Shown: positions 60,229 through 64,000 of the stretch, one piece after another
Numbering within the stretch: position 1 is the stretch's first letter
How the letters are laid out: each line of letters begins with the position of its first letter
Assembly (NCBI GenBank): GCA_964035575.1
Contig: OZ037836.1
Coordinates: forward strand, 930,001-994,000
Source: Rhynchopus sp. YZ270_cl-10
Lineage: Eukaryota; Euglenozoa; Diplonemea; Diplonemida; Diplonemidae
Length of the DNA stretch: 64,000 bases
Reading direction: 5' to 3'
Notes under the pieces: generated by a model
Told to the model about the DNA's origin: nothing
What the model saw: only the letters and a program-made list of their open reading frames with translations
Database searches by the model: none
Translations under genes and position numbers: made by a program

Positions 60229-60867
60229 CGATTGGTTTCTGTAAAATAATTTTTGTCAAATTCTCCAAAAAAAGGCCCAAGCCCCCAACCCCGGGCGAAA
60301 TCGGGCAAAAATCGGGCTTAGGGGGGCACAGGTGGGCCCAGGGGGGCTCTGTGGGGCTGGTCGCGGGATACCCCATTTGATGTGAAATCTTTCCAAAGAA
60401 GCAAGACTCTAGTAGGGAAGCGACTCCTCAGGAATTTTTGTCACTTTTATCATACTAAGCAGCCGCGTATAAAATACGCGGCACTAAATTGAAAATAAGG
60501 GCAATTAAAGTCAATAAGGGATTACTTATTTCGTTTAATATTATTTTGGTGGATTAGTGTGTAAAATTTGACCGGCCCTTTGGGTAGAAATTATTACGCA
60601 TCCACTCGACGTTTGGATAAAGAAAACTAGAGATGAAAGGGGGTTTGGGGGGAAGAGTTTAATTCTTGAACGCATCCCCACACTCAGTCACACTTTTTTT
60701 TTTTTTGAAAAACACCAAACGCTGTTCACAATAATGAACGAAAAATTGACAATTTTCCTGATGAAGATGTAATGTATGTGCGAGAGATGGGGAGCACGGG
60801 AGGGAAAAAACGACTCGTGGATACTGAAAAATTTCACTAGAAATGCACGCATGTCTTATAAAAAAAA
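60229..60867. other. Upstream region of the poly-glycine gene
   Basis: No gene seen. AAGCAGCCGCGTATAAAATACGCGGC near 60459-60482 contains the inverted repeat GCCGCGTATTTTATACGCGGC-like stem, a single strong hairpin of unknown role. Confidence 0.4.
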
Positions 60868-61246
60868 AAGGGTGAGGGGAGTTGGGTCCAGTCATAGGGG
60901 GTATAGCATATTTTTTGGAAAATTCTTCAAAAAAGCAAGGATTTTTGCTATGGTAGGGTATGCTGGGCACAATAATTTTTTTAGAAAAATCCCAATTTTC
61001 GGCCATTTTTGGAGCAAATTATGGCCCACCCACCCCGATTTTGGGTCAAAAACCGACTTCATTTTTGCACAGGAATGCCTACGATTTCGTAAACCAGAGG
61101 TCCTCTGGATGCATGCATTGATAAACACAACACTGGAAATTGCAAGGAACGGGTCTGCATGTGCGTGTTCTCTAGCCACTACAGTCACAGGGTATGCACA
61201 AAATGACCGTATTGTGGCTGAATTTTGACTTGCGAAATTTTTTCGC
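60868..61246. repeat. Repeat copy matching 29385-29745
   Basis: Second copy of the GGGGTGAGGGGAGTTGGGTC block, with small insertions such as CTATGGTAGGGTATGC. Ends near TTTTGACTTGCGAAATTTTT. Confidence 0.85.
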
Positions 61247-63139
61247 GAACACAGGGTTTCCGCCAGGATTTGGGGTTTCAGGAATTGGGGGGGACCATCA
61301 AAAAGACCCCCCAAAAAAATTTTTTTTCTCCCCGCAAAAGCGGTCGTCGCGCGCTTCGCGCGCGCCTCCCTGCAGGCCACAGAGTGGAGAGGCGAAGGGT
61401 GCACCAGGTTTGATAGCAGCCATGTCAAGCTTCACAGCTGTGTTGTCTGGTAGAGGTGGTTCGTTTGGAGGTCGGGGGTGGAAGCTTAACAAGGTAAGGG
61501 GTCTTGTGAGAGTGGAGGGTGATGGTGTTTGGTTTTTATATTGTATGGCGCTACAGTCATTACAGTGCTGCAGTGGGAACATGTAATACCTACCCGTCGC
61601 TTGCACCGAAGCCTCCTTAGAAAAAGGGGCAATGCACGGAAGTATCGATGGAAATATATCAATATCACATAGCTAGCAACACAGCGCCGCAGGCGCACGG
61701 TACGCTACTTTTACCCTTTTTTTTAAAGATTGCACCACCCCCCTTTTCTTTCACTTCTTTTGACACAGCGAGCCAAATGCTCTGCACGGTGGGGTCACAT
61801 GACCACGGGGGGTCATCTACAACCTCCAAAACCCCATTTTTCTTGGGGGGGACCATGGTCCCCCCCAAACCCCTGTAAAAACCCGGATTTTTCTGGGAAA
61901 AATATTGGGGGGGGAAACCCTGCTGAACATCTATTTCTGAGGTTTTCTTTGGATTCTTTGGGCCATTTTATGACCTACCACGCCCGATTTTGGGCGAGAA
62001 CGGGTGTTAAAAATTCACGAATACCCTACCAAAAACCAGAAAGTCAAAAAACCCATAAAAACCCGAAAAAACTGGTTTTGAAAAAACCCATAAAAACCCA
62101 AAAAAACCCGCATAAAAACCCAGCAAAAAAACCCACCTTGCATCACTGCCCCCCCTCCGCAGGGTGCGTAATAAGGAGGGTGGCCTGGGGTCTGGGGTCT
62201 GGGCTTTTGGGTTTTGGGGGGTTTTTATGGTAATTTTTGTCATTTACCCTTGTATTGGGTATGGGTTCATATTTTGTGAAAATTTTAGTCATTAAAATTT
62301 TGTCCATTTTTCTGTATATCCCCCACCACAGAACGGGCGGATTCCGGAAATGCAAATGCCGATGTTTTCGGGCATTTTCATGTTTTCAGCATCAGGGTGA
62401 GAAAATCTGGGTTGTGGTATTTACCTTGGCCCTCTTTACCCTACATGGATTTTGACCAAAACCAAAAACTTGTCCATTTCAGCAAATTGACCCCACCACA
62501 GAACGGACGGATTCCGAAAATACAAATGCCGGTGTTTTCGGGTACTTTCATGTTTTCAGCATGCGGGGCCGGGGCCGGGGCCAGGACTACTGAGCTATAC
62601 CCTGTGTGACCCTTTTCGAGATGGGGCCCCGAAAAAGCACGCGTAAAACTGTACCAAATAAAAGTTGTGAAAATTTAAACACCAAAAAACCTGTCCATTT
62701 TTTCAGAATGGCCCCACCACTTTCTGGGTGGACTCCGGAAACGCCGAAAAACGGGGTTTTGGGTGCAGTACTACCCCATCCCCTTATTACGCACTAGGTT
62801 GTGGCCGGGGGTCTGGGGTCTGGGCTTTTTGGGCCGAAAACCCCCCTTTTTTATTACTCAGGCTGGCCCCCTCCCCCCCCGGAGAAGGTTGTAAATTTGG
62901 CAAACTGAAGTTTTAGGCTTTTGGACAGACGTAAAAAAAATTCGAAAACCAGCGGAAGTGGATTTCCGAGCTCCCCGCTTTTCACCGTAAAAAAAAATCG
63001 ACCACTCTCTTTTTGCAAGTACATGATTAAAAGAAAAAATAAAGGAACATTTTTGAGTAGGCTAAAGCTATTACTTCTATTGACCAGATGCCCAAAAAAA
63101 TTATTTAAATTTCATAATTTGAACCTAATACGCCGGCCC
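61247..63139. other. Repeat-rich spacer with three dispersed core repeats
   Basis: 61684-61800 holds the GCGCCGCAGGCGC hairpin and a TGTGACCCCACCG-type end. Cores of the type GACCCCACCACxGxxCGG + CGGATTCCGxAAATGCAAAT occur at 62308-62365, 62462-62530 and 62696-62745. GCGCGCTTCGCGCGC (about 61351) is another tight hairpin. No gene is recognised; short frames are not conserved between copies. Confidence 0.55.
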
Positions 63140-64000
63140 CTAAAACCCCCCCTGGTACACATACTTCTTCCAAGAGTCGAACGCAAGCTGCGGGGCGGCG
63201 AATTGCTTGACCCAGAACCCCTCGGTGTCCTGCTTCCTCAGGATGTATCCGAGCGCGAGGGTGTGGAAACTCCAGCAGACAAGGTGGAGCAGATGCCACT
63301 CCCAGCTCTTGACGCTGCACGCGCTGATGGAGCTGTAGATGAGAATGAGGATGGTGACGATGTCTGTCGCGCGGAAGGGCGACAGGTGGAAGAGGAGGAT
63401 GTCTTTTCTGTTGTCGATGCGCGTCTCAGCAGCGGCCTCGGAGTTGGAGCTCATTTGGCCGTAGATCTTCTCGATGTGCGGGTTCTCGACGTAGATGAGG
63501 AAGACCATCTGCAGGATGTGCACAAACACCGAGGTGTAGAACACCACGTACGACTGCGACATCAAGGAGATCCCGTAGTAGAAGCAGAACCCCACCGGGT
63601 GGGGGAACATCTGGAAGATGCCATCAAAGGTCAGGTCAGACTCAATCGTGAAGAAGAAGTCCCCCGAGTACCACGCAAAGTTTCCAGCCCTGACTCCGTG
63701 TGCATCGGCCTTGCTCCACAGGCCAAAGAGCGTCAGACCCGCACCAATAACGTACATCAGAATGTCGAAGAACCCAAACGACTCGGGCAGTCTGAAGTAC
63801 ACAACAGCGAACACCAGGTACGACACGAAGTCGTTCGCAAGAATAATGTTAACGACGATTCTGAAGACAATCCACGCGTTGAACTCATGCGAGTGCTCCT
63901 CCATCTTGTAGGCTATGTCCTTGTCGCCGTCCTTCAGGACCACACCCGACTCAAGCTTCTCCTTGATCCACTTGTACTGTGGCTTCGTGATCCAATCCCT
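63140..64000 (-). CDS. CHO2: CHO2-type phosphatidylethanolamine N-methyltransferase (partial)
   Basis: The frame is open to the right edge (RDWITKPQYKWIKEKLESGV...), so the 5' part lies outside. It matches the first methyltransferase-like region of fungal Cho2: several membrane segments (WIVFRIVVNIILANDFVSYL, ILMYVIGAGLTLFGLW, YVVFYTSVFVHILQMVFLIY), GNFAWYSGDFFF, ELTFDG-like SDLTFDGIF, PHPVGFCFYYGISLMSQSY and VENPHIEKIYG. It then runs on into the next conserved block (FHLSPFRATDIVTI, LGYILRKQ, AFDSWKKY). The enzyme methylates phosphatidylethanolamine with S-adenosylmethionine in the ER, towards phosphatidylcholine. The stop at 63140 comes right after AFDSWKK, where Cho2 proteins continue, and a GTATGT donor starts at 63164, so an intron is likely and the true exon may end at 63165. 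Confidence 0.85.
   Translation of the reverse strand, partial: RDWITKPQYKWIKEKLESGVVLKDGDKDIAYKMEEHSHEFNAWIVFRIVVNIILANDFVSYLVFAVVYFRLPESFGFFDILMYVIGAGLTLFGLWSKADAHGVRAGNFAWYSGDFFFTIESDLTFDGIFQMFPHPVGFCFYYGISLMSQSYVVFYTSVFVHILQMVFLIYVENPHIEKIYGQMSSNSEAAAETRIDNRKDILLFHLSPFRATDIVTILILIYSSISACSVKSWEWHLLHLVCWSFHTLALGYILRKQDTEGFWVKQFAAPQLAFDSWKKYVYQGGF

Noticed and set aside
59528-60244. Poly-proline and Ser-Thr proteins on the plus strand
   Set aside because: Antisense readings of the hexanucleotide array; the minus-strand frame with ankyrin repeats is the better gene.

Overview
The window comes from the genome of a unicellular eukaryote with large, repeat-rich intergenic regions. Evidence: at least one gene carries a GT-AG intron (8256-8590), and there are a LINE, a tyrosine-recombinase retroelement, several cut-and-paste DNA transposons, a 250-bp satellite and many minisatellites. 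No rRNA, tRNA, CRISPR or bacterial-style operon was found. The gag / recombinase / RT order of the retroelement at 10.5-15.4 kb matches VIPER elements of kinetoplastids, and an 11-base string shared with kinetoplastid and diplonemid spliced leaders recurs, so a euglenozoan is my best guess. This is inference, not proof.

Layout. (1) 1-9.1 kb: a duplicated cluster on the minus strand of genes pairing an N-terminal ubiquitin-like domain with 25-residue leucine-rich repeats (family 1: four copies, one cut by the window edge, one with an in-frame stop), plus one complete ubiquitin-like/ankyrin gene with an intron and two fragments of it. (2) 10.5-15.4 kb: a VIPER/DIRS-type element with split direct repeats. 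(3) 16.9-28.3 kb: a 250-bp satellite array split by an 8.4-kb DNA transposon (17773-26176) with a 32-bp terminal inverted repeat, a 2-bp target duplication and about 20 subterminal TGACAGGT palindromes. It carries a putative DDE transposase with zinc fingers and a second, unrecognised protein; beside each gene lies a partial inverted copy. (4) 28.3-33 kb: AT-rich non-coding repeats and a Tc1/mariner-like MITE. (5) 33-57.4 kb: five cassettes of a second ubiquitin-like/LRR family (family 2), interrupted by a 1.7-kb hAT-like element, a complete 7.8-kb LINE inserted precisely in a repeat of the third gene, a 685-bp TIR element and a 789-bp hAT-like element. (6) 57.4-63 kb: repeats and a poly-glycine ankyrin gene. 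(7) 63.1-64 kb: the 3' part or an internal exon of a CHO2-type phosphatidylethanolamine N-methyltransferase.

The unifying theme is a modular family: one ubiquitin-like N-terminal domain joined to LRRs or ankyrin repeats, with two LRR subfamilies that differ in predicted destination. Family 1 ends in a basic, nuclear-signal-like tail; family 2 ends in CVCM, a possible prenylation box. Copies differ by whole 75-bp repeats, and their flanks act as empty sites that allow the ends and target duplications of several transposons to be read directly.
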